Shown: positions 43,226-51,174 of the stretch, one piece after another | How the letters are laid out: each line of letters opens with the position of its first letter | Position numbering within the stretch: the stretch's first letter is position 1 | Assembly: GCA_037446555.1 (NCBI GenBank) | Contig: JBBIIK010000002.1 | Coordinates: 1-64,000, forward strand | Reading direction: 5' to 3' | From: JANWVO01 sp037446555 | GTDB lineage: Bacteria > Acidobacteriota > Terriglobia > Bryobacterales > Bryobacteraceae | Length of the DNA stretch: 64,000 bases | Notes under the pieces: generated by a model | What the model saw: the letters and a program-made list of their open reading frames with translations, nothing else | Database searches by the model: none | Told to the model about the DNA's origin: nothing | Translations under genes and position numbers: made by a program

Positions 43226-45028
43226 GTCCGCGGCGAGCGCCGCGCGGATTTTCCGCGCCGCCGCGGCTCCGGCCAGGCGCGCCAGTTCCTCTTCGCCTGC
43301 GGCGCGTACAGCGGCCAGGCTGCCGAGGCTCTTCAGCAGCTTGTCCACGGTCTTCGGACCGATGCCGGGGATCTCCAGCAGCTCGCTGCGCAGCGTGCGG
43401 GCATCGCGGCGGTGGCGGTGGAAGGTGACCGCGAAGCGGTGCGCCTCGTCGCGGATTCTCTGAACCAGGTGCAGCACGGGGGACGTGCGGTCCAGCAGGA
43501 CTGGCTCGTCCTCGCGCCCGGCGACGTAGAGGATCTCCTCGCGCTTGGCGATGGCCGCCAGCGGCTGGTTCAGCACGCCCAGCTCTTCGAGCGCCGCCGC
43601 GGCGGCGTGCAGCTGCCCGACGCCGCCGTCGACGAGCACGAGTCCGGGCATCTGGCCGCCTTCCTCGCGCAGGCGGCGGTAGCGGCGCAGGACCACCTCG
43701 CGCATGGAGGCGAAGTCGTCGCTGCCCTCCACTGTGCGGATGATGAACTTCCGGTAGCCGGATTTCTTCATCCGGCCGTCTTCCCAGACGACCATGCTGG
43801 CGACCTTCTCCGAGCCCTGGATGTGCGAAATGTCGAAGCACTCGATACGGCGCGGGGCTTCCGGCAGATCGAGCGCCTCTTCGAGGGCCGCGGCGATCTC
43901 TCCGGCGCGCGGCTTGCGCACGCGGAAGCGCTGCTCGAAGCTCTGGCGCGCATTTGTCTCCACCAGACCGAGCAGCGCCTTCTTCACGCCCCGCTGCGGC
44001 GTGTGGATCGAGACCTTGCGGCCGCGCGTCTCCGAGAGCAGCTCTTCGAGGATCTCGCGATCCTCGAGTTCCACCGGCAGGTGGATCTGCGCCGGCACGG
44101 GCTGCCCTTCGCTGTAGATCTGCATGAGCAGGGAAGAGAGGAAGTCCTGCTGCTCGTACTCCCATGCGTCTTCCCAAAACAGCTCGCGGCGGTCGACGAC
44201 GCGTCCGTTCCGGACGTGGAAGATATTGACGGCGACGAGCGGCGGCTCGGCGTGCAGCGCGAAGAAGTCGGCGTCGTCGCCCGCGGCGGAGGCCATCTTC
44301 TGGCGATCCTCGAGTTCCTCCACCGTCTGCAGCAGGTCCCGGAGGGCCGCGGCGCGCTCGAAGTCGAGCGACTCGGAGGCGTCTAGCATGCGCTCCCGAA
44401 GGCTCGCGGCAAGGTCGCGGACGCGCCCGTCGAGGAAGGCGCGCACGTCACTTACCCGCTCGGCGTAGGTCTCTTCGGCCGCCAGTCCGGGCACGCAGGG
44501 CCCGAGGCAGCGGTGGATGTGGTATTCGAGGCAGGGCTGTGCGTGGGGCTTGCCGAGGTCGACTTTGCAGGAGGGGATCTGGAAGTTCTTGTGGATGAAT
44601 TTCACCAGGCGGTGGGCCAGATTTCCGGGGAAATATGGGCCGAAATATTGGCCGTCTTTCCGGATTCTCCGTGTCACATAAACCCGCGGCCATTTTTCGT
44701 GAGTGAGCTTGATGTAGGGATAGGTCTTGTCGTCCCTGAGCAGCACGTTGAAACGCGGTTTGTGCTGCTTGATGAGGAGGTTCTCAAGCGCAAGGGCCTC
44801 CTTTTCGTTGTCCACGAGGATGCAGTCAAGCGAGTACGCGGCGTGGACGAGCCGGCCGGTCTTGGCTTCCGCCAGGCGCTCCGCGCTGAAGTAGCTGCGG
44901 ACGCGGGCCCGCAGGTTCTTTGCCTTGCCGACGTAGAGAACCTCGCCATCAGCGCCGCGGTAGATGTAGACGCCCGGCTGCTGCGGCAGCCCGGCAGCCT
45001 TCTCGCGCAGCTCTTCCGTGCGGGACAT
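43184..45028 (-). CDS. uvrC: UvrABC excinuclease subunit C
   Basis: Nucleotide-excision repair nuclease that incises both sides of a lesion with UvrB. 614 aa, normal length. The N-terminal GIY-YIG domain (GVYIYRGADGEVLYVGKAKNLRARV) is followed by a CxxC-type region (CLEYHIHRCLGPCVPG), a UVR motif near 205-240, the RNase H-like 5' nuclease domain (ECFDISHIQG, LVLVDGGVGQLHAA) and C-terminal helix-hairpin-helix (LLEIPGIGPKTVDKLLKSLGS). The start is ATG at 45028, divergent from the 45054 gene with 25 bp between. Confidence 0.96.
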   Translation of the reverse strand: MSRTEELREKAAGLPQQPGVYIYRGADGEVLYVGKAKNLRARVRSYFSAERLAEAKTGRLVHAAYSLDCILVDNEKEALALENLLIKQHKPRFNVLLRDDKTYPYIKLTHEKWPRVYVTRRIRKDGQYFGPYFPGNLAHRLVKFIHKNFQIPSCKVDLGKPHAQPCLEYHIHRCLGPCVPGLAAEETYAERVSDVRAFLDGRVRDLAASLRERMLDASESLDFERAAALRDLLQTVEELEDRQKMASAAGDDADFFALHAEPPLVAVNIFHVRNGRVVDRRELFWEDAWEYEQQDFLSSLLMQIYSEGQPVPAQIHLPVELEDREILEELLSETRGRKVSIHTPQRGVKKALLGLVETNARQSFEQRFRVRKPRAGEIAAALEEALDLPEAPRRIECFDISHIQGSEKVASMVVWEDGRMKKSGYRKFIIRTVEGSDDFASMREVVLRRYRRLREEGGQMPGLVLVDGGVGQLHAAAAALEELGVLNQPLAAIAKREEILYVAGREDEPVLLDRTSPVLHLVQRIRDEAHRFAVTFHRHRRDARTLRSELLEIPGIGPKTVDKLLKSLGSLAAVRAAGEEELARLAGAAAARKIRAALAADSAPKSEPDGEVLG

Positions 45029-45041
45029 GGGTGGGACGCCC

Positions 45042-45047
45042 TATACT
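45042..45047 (+). promoter_or_regulatory. Candidate -10 element (TATACT) of the TPR gene, leaderless spacing
   Basis: TATACT is followed by 6 nt and GTG 45054. No Shine-Dalgarno. It lies in the 25 bp between the divergent uvrC and TPR start codons. Confidence 0.45.
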
Positions 45048-45053
45048 TTGATT

Positions 45054-45467
45054 GTGGCACGCACGGCCGCGGCGCTGATCCTGGCGGCATCGCTCTGGGC
45101 GGTGCAGCCGCCTCCGCCTGCGCAGCCTCCGCCCGCCGAGCCGGAAGAGGAGGACGCGGCGGCGAAGGAGCGGACTTACGAATTCAATCCGATTCAGGCC
45201 GAAAACGAGGTCAAAATCGGGCGTTTTTATATGCGGCGCGGAAGCTGGAAAGCCGCCGCCGGACGCTTCGAGGAAGCCACGAAATGGAATCCCGGATTGG
45301 CGGAAGCGTTCTTCCTGCTCGGCCAGGCCCGCGAGAAACTGAAGGATCCCGCCGCCGCCCGGGCCGCCTACGAGAAGTTTCTTGAGCTCGACCCTGGCTC
45401 GAAGCAGGCAGCGGAAGCCCGGCGGCGGCTGGCGAGGTTGCCCGCTCCGAAGAAAGACGGGCGCTGA
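45054..45467 (+). CDS. Exported TPR-repeat protein
   Basis: 137 aa. Signal peptide (MARTAAALILAASLWAVQ) followed by a Pro/Glu-rich linker, then two or three TPR motifs (about 60-130; EVKIGRFYMRRGSWKAAAGRFEEATKWNPG, AEAFFLLGQAREKLKDPAAARAAYEKFLELDPG). It is likely a periplasmic or outer-membrane scaffold, loosely similar to BamD/YfiO-type repeats but much shorter. GTG start at 45054, selected by the TATACT hexamer and the signal peptide. Convergent with the TIR gene (7 bp apart). Confidence 0.75.
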   Translation: MARTAAALILAASLWAVQPPPPAQPPPAEPEEEDAAAKERTYEFNPIQAENEVKIGRFYMRRGSWKAAAGRFEEATKWNPGLAEAFFLLGQAREKLKDPAAARAAYEKFLELDPGSKQAAEARRRLARLPAPKKDGR

Positions 45468-45474
45468 GAGCGGC

Positions 45475-46044
45475 TCACGCGGCGGCACGCTTCCGCATCT
45501 CGCGGCGAATGATCTGCACGAGCTTCTTCACTCCGTCGCCGAACGAAGGGAACAGGTCGACGTAGTGCCAGCGGCGGCGGATCTCCTTCGGCGGGCGGCA
45601 GTCGTCGAGCCTCACCGGGATCAGGAACACGTCATCGACGGGCGCCAGGCGCGCGCAGTCGAGCGCGTAGCGAAGTTCGCTCTGAAAATTGCCGCGTTTC
45701 CGTGTGGACAGACGGGAGAAGCAGGCCACGAAGAAGTCGGCTGTCTCGATGGCGCCCTCAATCGCACGCGGCCAGTTCTGTCCCGGCAGAAGCTTGCGGC
45801 GGTCCATCCACGGGGCGAACCCGGAGCGTTCCAGCTCGTCGTAGAGGCGCTCCACGCACGCGGCGTTCTCGGCGGCGTAAGCCAGGAATATGGATGGCTT
45901 TGCGTCCGGGCGGAAAGAGAACGCGCCGCCGGAGTCAGGGCGGAAAGTGCCGAGACGCTCGACGTGCACGGCGCGTCCCTCTCTCAGGCATTGGCGCAGC
46001 AGGCGCGCCAGTTGCTGCACGGACGCCGTGTCACCCGCGCCCAC
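45475..46044 (-). CDS. HU-like module fused to a TIR domain
   Basis: 189 aa from GTG 46044 (GTG 46020 is an alternative, giving 181 aa). Residues about 10-50 (LREGRAVHVERLGTFRPD) resemble a reduced HU/IHF-type DNA-binding unit. Residues 51-185 are a bacterial TIR domain: SIFLAYAAEN, a WMDRRKLLPGQNWPRAIEGAI box, DFFVACFSRLSTRKRG and Glu123 in FQSELRYAL, at the position of the NADase glutamate of active TIRs, then IPVRLDDCRPP. The first module closely echoes the small protein encoded just upstream. A DNA-associated NAD-consuming defence or signalling protein is inferred. Confidence 0.75.
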   Translation of the reverse strand: MGAGDTASVQQLARLLRQCLREGRAVHVERLGTFRPDSGGAFSFRPDAKPSIFLAYAAENAACVERLYDELERSGFAPWMDRRKLLPGQNWPRAIEGAIETADFFVACFSRLSTRKRGNFQSELRYALDCARLAPVDDVFLIPVRLDDCRPPKEIRRRWHYVDLFPSFGDGVKKLVQIIRREMRKRAAA

Positions 46045-46246
46045 GCCGCCCTCCCGGCTTCGCCGCCGGCTCCAGCCGCACGCTCCGCCTCCCGTCCGGC
46101 ACCAGACGTCCGACGCCGGGCAGCGACACAGCCATGCCGCGCTTGAGCTTTCGCAGAATCGCCTCCACAGCTCTGGCCACGGCATCGGCGGAGGCGCCTT
46201 CCTGCCGCTCCTTCTGAATCAGATCCAACAACTCCTCGGGCTTCAC
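46031..46246 (-). CDS. Stand-alone HU-like mini-protein
   Basis: 71 aa from GTG 46246, with AGAGG about 4 nt upstream. Two predicted helices (about 3-35) are followed by LKRGMAVSLPGVGRLVPDG, which matches the core GexVxLxGFGxF pattern of HU/IHF proteins but without the long DNA-wrapping arm, and a basic C-terminus (GGRRGRG). The same core occurs at the N-terminus of the TIR protein encoded next. Its stop lies 14 bp inside that gene if GTG 46044 is used, so the two are almost certainly cotranscribed. Confidence 0.65.
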   Translation of the reverse strand: MKPEELLDLIQKERQEGASADAVARAVEAILRKLKRGMAVSLPGVGRLVPDGRRSVRLEPAAKPGGRRGRG

Positions 46247-46373
46247 GCGGCCTCTTTAGCACGGCTTGCGGCCCAACAGGGCACCCGTTTTCTCAGGGGT
46301 TCCCGCAAGTGGCTGAGCCGGCCGCGGATCCGCGCCGGAACTTTTTTTGCTCCTCTTGTGACTGCCTCGGCCG

Positions 46374-47150
46374 CTAGCGCCAGAAATGGAACCAGTGTGA
46401 CTTCAGGAATGGCGCGCGCAGCGGGCCGGGTTCGAGCTCCGCCCCCTCGACGACCGCCCGCGGGTGCGCCTCAAGCAGTTGCTCGACGAACTCGGGCAGG
46501 TACTGGCCGATCAGAATAAGCCGTGCGGCATCCAGCCGAGGCGGACGGCTTCCCAGATTGTGCCCGCCGGAAGCCACAAAATGGACCAGTCCCTTGTTCA
46601 GAAGCCTGGCGGAAACCTCTTGGGCCCGCGAGCCGAAGGCGCCTGACAGGCTGCCCGCTCCGACTTGCAACAAAGCGCCGGCGCGCACCCACCGCGCCAG
46701 CCGCCCCGTCTCGCGCGAGACGGCCGGATGCAGCTCCGGGTGAACCAGCACAGGCCGCAGGCCACCTTCCAGCAGCTTCCGGAGCACCTCCTCGATCTGC
46801 TGTGGCTCCGCGTCATCGGGCAGCTCGGCCAGCAAATACTGCGTTCCGTTGACCGTGTACCGCGCCGGGTTGGCCAGCACGAGGCCGGCCATCTCCGGGG
46901 TCAGCTCCACCTCGCAGGCGCGATGGATGCCGATCTCGTCCTTCACGAGATGCTGCAGCTCCTCCCACCGACGCTGCGCCAGCCCGGGGAAGTATTGCCA
47001 CTTCCGGCTGGCATGCACCGTCGCCACGATCTCCTTCGTGCCCGCATGGACCGCCATCCGCACCATCGCCAGGCTCTCGTCCAGAGTGGCAGGACCATCG
47101 TCCAGCCCGTGAAGGATGTGGGCGTGCAGGTCGGTCACGGATTCCATCAT
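46374..47150 (-). CDS. CpsB/CapC (YwqE)-type PHP tyrosine-protein phosphatase
   Basis: 258 aa PHP-fold phosphatase, normally the Mn-dependent partner of bacterial tyrosine kinases in capsule or exopolysaccharide export. The opening DLHAHILHGLDDGP is the family hallmark, with further ligand regions in ATVHASRKW, ACEVELTPEM, VLVHPE and FVASGGHNL. No kinase or capsule genes are adjacent. The start is one of two tandem ATGs (47150 or 47147). Confidence 0.85.
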   Translation of the reverse strand: MMESVTDLHAHILHGLDDGPATLDESLAMVRMAVHAGTKEIVATVHASRKWQYFPGLAQRRWEELQHLVKDEIGIHRACEVELTPEMAGLVLANPARYTVNGTQYLLAELPDDAEPQQIEEVLRKLLEGGLRPVLVHPELHPAVSRETGRLARWVRAGALLQVGAGSLSGAFGSRAQEVSARLLNKGLVHFVASGGHNLGSRPPRLDAARLILIGQYLPEFVEQLLEAHPRAVVEGAELEPGPLRAPFLKSHWFHFWR

Positions 47151-47211
47151 CGCAGACGGGGCCCGCCAGGCAGAGGGCGCCGGAAATTTCCGCCGGCCCG
47201 GCCCGAACCCG

Positions 47212-47217
47212 TATCTT
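47212..47217 (+). promoter_or_regulatory. Candidate -10 element (TATCTT) of the M3 peptidase gene
   Basis: TATCTT is followed by 7 nt (GAATAAC) and GTG 47225. The alternative start, TTG 47216, lies inside the hexamer, so if this is the promoter the protein starts at GTG. Confidence 0.4.
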
Positions 47218-47224
47218 GAATAAC

Positions 47225-49240
47225 GTGGCTCCTGAAAACCCTCTTCTTGAGTTGATGCTGCCGCTGCCGTTCGGCGCGATCCGGCCGGAGCACGTGCGTC
47301 CGGCCCTCGAAGAGCTCATCGCGCGCTGCCGAACGCGGATTGACGGGATCGCAGCCGCGCCCGCGCGGTCCTGGCAGGACACCATGGCGGCGCTGGACAC
47401 GGCTACAGACCCGCTGGACGTCGCCTCCAGCGTTGTCCGCCACCTGGAAGGCGTAGTCTCGACTCCCGAGTTGCGCGAAGCCTGGAACGCTGTCCAGCCG
47501 GCGGTGAGCGCCTTCTATTCCTCGCTCCCCTTGCATGCAGGGCTGTGGCGGGCGATCAACGAGTTCGCCGCCACGGAGGAGGCGCGCGCGTTGCAGGGCG
47601 TCCGCGCCCGTTTCCTGTCGCGGACGGTGGAGAATTTCCGCCGCCATGGCGCGGCGCTCCCGCCCGAGGGCAAGAAGAAGCTGGAGGAACTGGACGTCGA
47701 GCTGGCGGTCACAACGACAAAATTCGCCCAGAATGTACTGGACGCGACGGCCGCCTTCGAATACTGGATCGAGGAGGAGGACGATCTGTCCGGCCTTCCG
47801 CCGAGCGCCCGCGCCTCGGCCCGGGCCGACGCCGCCGCGCGGGGGCGCGAGGGATGGCGGTTCACATTGCATGGGCCGTCCTACCACGCCGTGATGACCC
47901 ACCTGGATGACCGCGACGTCCGCGAATACTTCTGGCGCGCCTACAACCGCCGGGCAGCAGAGGAGAACGGGCCGCTGGCCGCGCGCATCCTGGACCTCCG
48001 GCGCAGGAAGGCGCGGCTGCTTGGCTATGACAACTTCGCGGACTTCGCCCTGGCCGACCGCATGGCCAAGACCGGCGCTGCGGCGCAGGCTTTCGTCCGG
48101 GATCTGCGCGAAAAGACGGAGGCCGCGTTCCGGCGCGAGAACCGGGAGCTGGAGGAGTTCGCCGGCCGCCCGCTGGATCCGTGGGACATCTCCTGGTGGG
48201 CCGAGAAGCTGCGCGAGGCGCTATTCGACTTCGAGGAGGAAGAGCTGCGCCCGTATTTTCCTGTCGAACAAGTTATCGAGGGAATGTTTTCGCTTGCCTC
48301 CCGGCTGTTCGGCATTCGTGTGGCGCCTGGACCGAAGGTGCCCGTCTGGCATCCGGAGGTGAAGTATTACGAAATCCGCGACTCTGAAGGCGAGCTGCTC
48401 GGAAGCTTCTACACGGACTGGCATCCGCGCGACAACAAGCGCGGCGGCGCCTGGATGGACTCATTCGTCACCGGGCACTGGCACGACGGCCGCTGGCTGC
48501 CTCATGTGGGGCTGATCTGCGGCAACCTCACGGCGCCGGCGGGAGACACGCCCGCGCTATTGACGCACCGCGAAGTGGAGACGATCTTCCACGAGTTCGG
48601 GCACCTTCTCCACCACTGCCTGTCGCGCGTGGAGGTGAAGTCCCTAGCAGGCACGAACGTCGCGTGGGACTTCGTCGAGCTGCCGTCGCAGATCATGGAG
48701 AACTGGTGCTGGGAGCGCGCCTCGCTCGACCTGTTTGCGCGCCACTACCGCACCGGCGAGCCGATGCCCGAGGAGCTGGTCCGGAAGATGCGCTCTGCGC
48801 GGGCCTTCCGCGCCGCCAACGCGCAGATGCGGCAGCTCGGATTCGCCACCGTGGATCTGGCCCTGCACATCGACTACGATCGGGAGCGCGACGGCGACCC
48901 GGTGCAGTACGCGAACCGGATTCTTCGGGAATTCAGCCCCGCTCCGCTACCGGACGATTATGCGATGCTGGCGGGGTTCACGCACCTGTTTGCGGAACCG
49001 ACCGGCTACGGCGCCGGCTATTACTCATACAAGTGGGCCGAGGTGCTGGACGCCGACGCCTTCACGCGGTTTCTGCGCGAGGGCATCTTCAACGAGCGAA
49101 CGGGGCGCGAGTTCCGCGACGCGATCCTTTCGCGCGGGGACAGCGAGGAGCCGATCGTGCTGTTCCGGCGATTCATGGGGCGCGATCCCGACCCGCAGGC
49201 GCTGCTCGTCCGGCTGGGGCTGGCGCCTTCCGGCGCGTGA
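47225..49240 (+). CDS. M3-family oligopeptidase (oligopeptidase A / Dcp type)
   Basis: Zinc metallopeptidase of 671 aa that cleaves short peptides in the cytoplasm. The zinc motif HEFGHLLHH (HExxH, near residue 455) is followed by the expected third-ligand region VAWDFVELPSQIMENW. Other family blocks include LTAPAGDTPALLTHREVETIFHE, split here by the motif, and the late PTGYGAGYYSYKWAEVLDADAF. No signal peptide. GTG 47225 is preferred over TTG 47216 because of the TATCTT hexamer. tRNA-Thr follows 73 bp downstream. Confidence 0.9.
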   Translation: MAPENPLLELMLPLPFGAIRPEHVRPALEELIARCRTRIDGIAAAPARSWQDTMAALDTATDPLDVASSVVRHLEGVVSTPELREAWNAVQPAVSAFYSSLPLHAGLWRAINEFAATEEARALQGVRARFLSRTVENFRRHGAALPPEGKKKLEELDVELAVTTTKFAQNVLDATAAFEYWIEEEDDLSGLPPSARASARADAAARGREGWRFTLHGPSYHAVMTHLDDRDVREYFWRAYNRRAAEENGPLAARILDLRRRKARLLGYDNFADFALADRMAKTGAAAQAFVRDLREKTEAAFRRENRELEEFAGRPLDPWDISWWAEKLREALFDFEEEELRPYFPVEQVIEGMFSLASRLFGIRVAPGPKVPVWHPEVKYYEIRDSEGELLGSFYTDWHPRDNKRGGAWMDSFVTGHWHDGRWLPHVGLICGNLTAPAGDTPALLTHREVETIFHEFGHLLHHCLSRVEVKSLAGTNVAWDFVELPSQIMENWCWERASLDLFARHYRTGEPMPEELVRKMRSARAFRAANAQMRQLGFATVDLALHIDYDRERDGDPVQYANRILREFSPAPLPDDYAMLAGFTHLFAEPTGYGAGYYSYKWAEVLDADAFTRFLREGIFNERTGREFRDAILSRGDSEEPIVLFRRFMGRDPDPQALLVRLGLAPSGA

Positions 49241-49313
49241 TTCGTTGCCGGCGGGCGGGACATCCCCGTTGCTCTGGCGCAACAGGCGAGCGCTGTGGCA
49301 TATTGGGATTTGG

Positions 49314-49389
49314 GCCACCCTAGCTCAGCTGGCAGAGCGGCTGATTCGTAATCAGCAGGTCGCCGGTTCGATCCCGGCGGGTGGCTCCA
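49314..49389 (+). tRNA. tRNA-Thr (anticodon CGU, reads ACG)
   Basis: 76 nt including an encoded CCA. The acceptor stem GCCACCC pairs with GGGTGGC at 49379-49385. The D-arm is TAGCTCAGCTGGCAGAGC-like. The anticodon stem GCTGA/TCAGC holds the loop TTCGTAA with anticodon CGT at 49347-49349, and the T-loop is GGTTCGATCCC. All four arms fold without mismatch by eye. It has good identity for a threonine tRNA. Confidence 0.95.
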
Positions 49390-50157
49390 CTTCAAAATCA
49401 ATCGCTTACAAATCCCCGCCCAAACGCACCGCAAGCGAGTTTGTAAACCGTCTTGGTAACTCTTCCAGGTCACTCCCGAGCCGGAGACTGCCCCCCGCAT
49501 GCCCCCTCGGCGGGGTGCGATTCTGGCTTCCGACCAGAATTCTGCTCGTCGCGCCTGGCGGCAAGGGCCAAGGTCCTGCGCCCGACGACCTTCACCCGCC
49601 CCCGCCTCTCCACCCGTCCCGGTGTACCAATCTCGGTTCCTGGACAGTCTTGTGACCCTGCCGCCAGAAAGGCGCCGCGCCATTAGCAAAAATGGCGGCC
49701 GCGACGTTCTGTTTGCGGCGTGTGGACTCCAGATCAGCGCCGCGAAGCTGATCGAGAACGACACTCATCTTGCGCTTGGCCGCGAGAGGGGCCATTGCCG
49801 CTGCGGCCAGTTTCCGGGCCCGTTTCGGTCGCCCTCCGGGCTCCCTCCGCGGCGGGCGGAAACAGGGGATTTCGTGCTGGACATAGTCAGACTCCATATC
49901 GCAAATCGCTGTCCAACGAAATCTTTGGGCGGGGGAGAATCGATCACTCAAGGATCTCCCCTCCGACGACCCGCCGGAAATTCCGTGTGCGATTTCTGCG
50001 ACGCGGGCGACTACGTCGCTGCTTCGGGAGGCTTCGGGGTATCCGGCTTTTCCGGACTGGCAACGGGTTGCCGGAGAGCTCCGTCTTGAGACGCGCGTGA
50101 GAGGAAAGGCGCAAAGGCACAGGCCGGGAATCTGAGCCGCCGGGAGGAGCGGTTGGA
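49390..50157. other. Gene-poor stretch after tRNA-Thr, possible degenerate remnant
   Basis: No confident gene in about 770 bp. A minus-strand ORF (about 49592-49897, MESDYVQHEIPCF...) has one stretch that looks protein-like, EPGGRPKRARKLAAAAMAPLAAKRKMSVVLDQL broken into helix-rich pieces, but no family is recognised and no ribosome binding site was seen. Just after the tRNA, two short A/T-richer segments occur (AAATCAATCGCTTACAAAT and GCGAGTTTGTAAACCGT). These features could mark an old integration next to the tRNA, though no integrase or direct repeat of the tRNA 3' end was found. Confidence 0.4.
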
Positions 50158-50802
50158 TCAGAGTCCGCGGACGAACACGACAACGGCTTCGACTTCCTTG
50201 CGCTTGTGGAAGCGGCCGCGGATCAGCACATCGAGTTCACCAAGTTCACCGGCGCGGAGACGTTCGTATACCTGAGCCGGCGTCAAACGGTTTCCGATGC
50301 CAGTCAGCGGCTTCACGTCCTCGCAACTCTGAAGCGCGCCGTCGTCGCCGTGGCAGCGGGCGCAGGAGACGAGGAAGACCTCGCGCCCCAGACGCCATTG
50401 TTCGACGAACTCCTCCAGCTTTGCGCTCTCGAGCAGCAGCCCCGGTTCGATGCGCCGCACCACGCCGCCAGAGTCCACCAGCAGCGTGGCCGGCGCCAGC
50501 GGTTCTAGCCCCTGACGCTCTTGCCCGGGTTGCGGCGGGACGATGAGCAGATCGGCGTCCCGCTTGGAGAGCCGCACGGCGCCTTCCTCCAGCGCCGCCC
50601 AAGGCGGAGCTGCGTCTGCGCGCGGCACGAGCACAACCGCATCGCGCTTGCTCTGGCGCAAGTGCCGGACCAGCGATCCCGGCTTTCCTGACGGGGACTC
50701 CACTGCCCAATCCGGCGCCGAGGCGCCGAGGCGGACAGGTAGTTGCGCGGCAGAACTGAGGATGAGGGGCAAGATGAATACAGTCCTTCGAAGCGAACGC
50801 AT
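50158..50802 (-). CDS. Secreted fusion of a Cys-less thioredoxin-like domain and a c-type cytochrome
   Basis: 214 aa. Signal peptide (about 1-20), then a peroxiredoxin/thioredoxin-like segment (about 24-135; LGASAPDWAVESPSGK, DAVVLVPRAD, ATLLVDSGGVVRRI) that has no redox cysteines. It ends in a monoheme cytochrome c domain (about 137-214) with heme motif CARCH at 147-151. A probable axial ligand is not clear; there is no obvious Met after PLTGIGNRL. It is divergent from the cobalamin riboswitch/TonB gene, sharing about 370 bp of upstream DNA. An electron-transfer role in the periplasm is inferred. Confidence 0.75.
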   Translation of the reverse strand: MRSLRRTVFILPLILSSAAQLPVRLGASAPDWAVESPSGKPGSLVRHLRQSKRDAVVLVPRADAAPPWAALEEGAVRLSKRDADLLIVPPQPGQERQGLEPLAPATLLVDSGGVVRRIEPGLLLESAKLEEFVEQWRLGREVFLVSCARCHGDDGALQSCEDVKPLTGIGNRLTPAQVYERLRAGELGELDVLIRGRFHKRKEVEAVVVFVRGL

Positions 50803-50883
50803 ATGCCGACTCCGATTTTGCGCCCGCACCACAGCGGCTGCAAGCCCCGGACGCGGTGATTCCGCCATCGCCTGCCGCTCCCA

Positions 50884-50913
50884 TTGACCCCGGGGCGTTG
50901 CAGACGCCATAAT
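50884..50913 (+). promoter_or_regulatory. Sigma-70-type promoter of the riboswitch/TonB transcript
   Basis: TTGACC at 50884-50889 and CATAAT at 50908-50913, separated by 18 bp, place transcription start near 50920, just ahead of the riboswitch. This is the clearest two-element promoter in the window. Confidence 0.6.
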
Positions 50914-50924
50914 CGCAAATGCGA

Positions 50925-51120
50925 GCGGTTGGCCGGGTTCGCGCCCGGCCACGCAAGAGGGAACCCGGTGGAATTCCGGGACTGCCCCGCAGCGGTAAGC
51001 GGGAACGAACGCCGCAGACTCCGGCACTGGGAGCGCATGCTCCTGGGAAGCCGCGGCCAGTAGGAGAGCCGGCCACCAGCGACGGCCGGAAACGCCCGCG
51101 AGTCCGAAGACCTGCCGCCG
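50925..51120 (+). promoter_or_regulatory. Cobalamin riboswitch
   Basis: An adenosylcobalamin-type aptamer. The conserved core GGGAACCCGGTGGAATTCC and the following GACTGCCCCGCAGCGGTAAGCGGGAACGAA are present, and the B12 box reads AGTCCGAAGACCTGCC at 51101-51116. Downstream, CCGGGA-TCCGC-TCCCGG (about 51125-51141) forms a hairpin without a T-run before the GGGAGGAG ribosome binding site at 51163-51170, so control may act on translation. It should repress the TonB receptor when B12 is abundant (family knowledge). Confidence 0.93.
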
Positions 51121-51174
51121 CCCCCGGGATCCGCTCCCGGCGGAATCCAGAAGAAGCTCTCGAGGGAGGAGCGA

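Noticed and set aside
49592..49951. Minus-strand ORF in the gene-poor tract as a real gene
   Set aside because: One helix-rich stretch looks protein-like, but no family, ribosome binding site or conserved context was found; kept only as a possible remnant.
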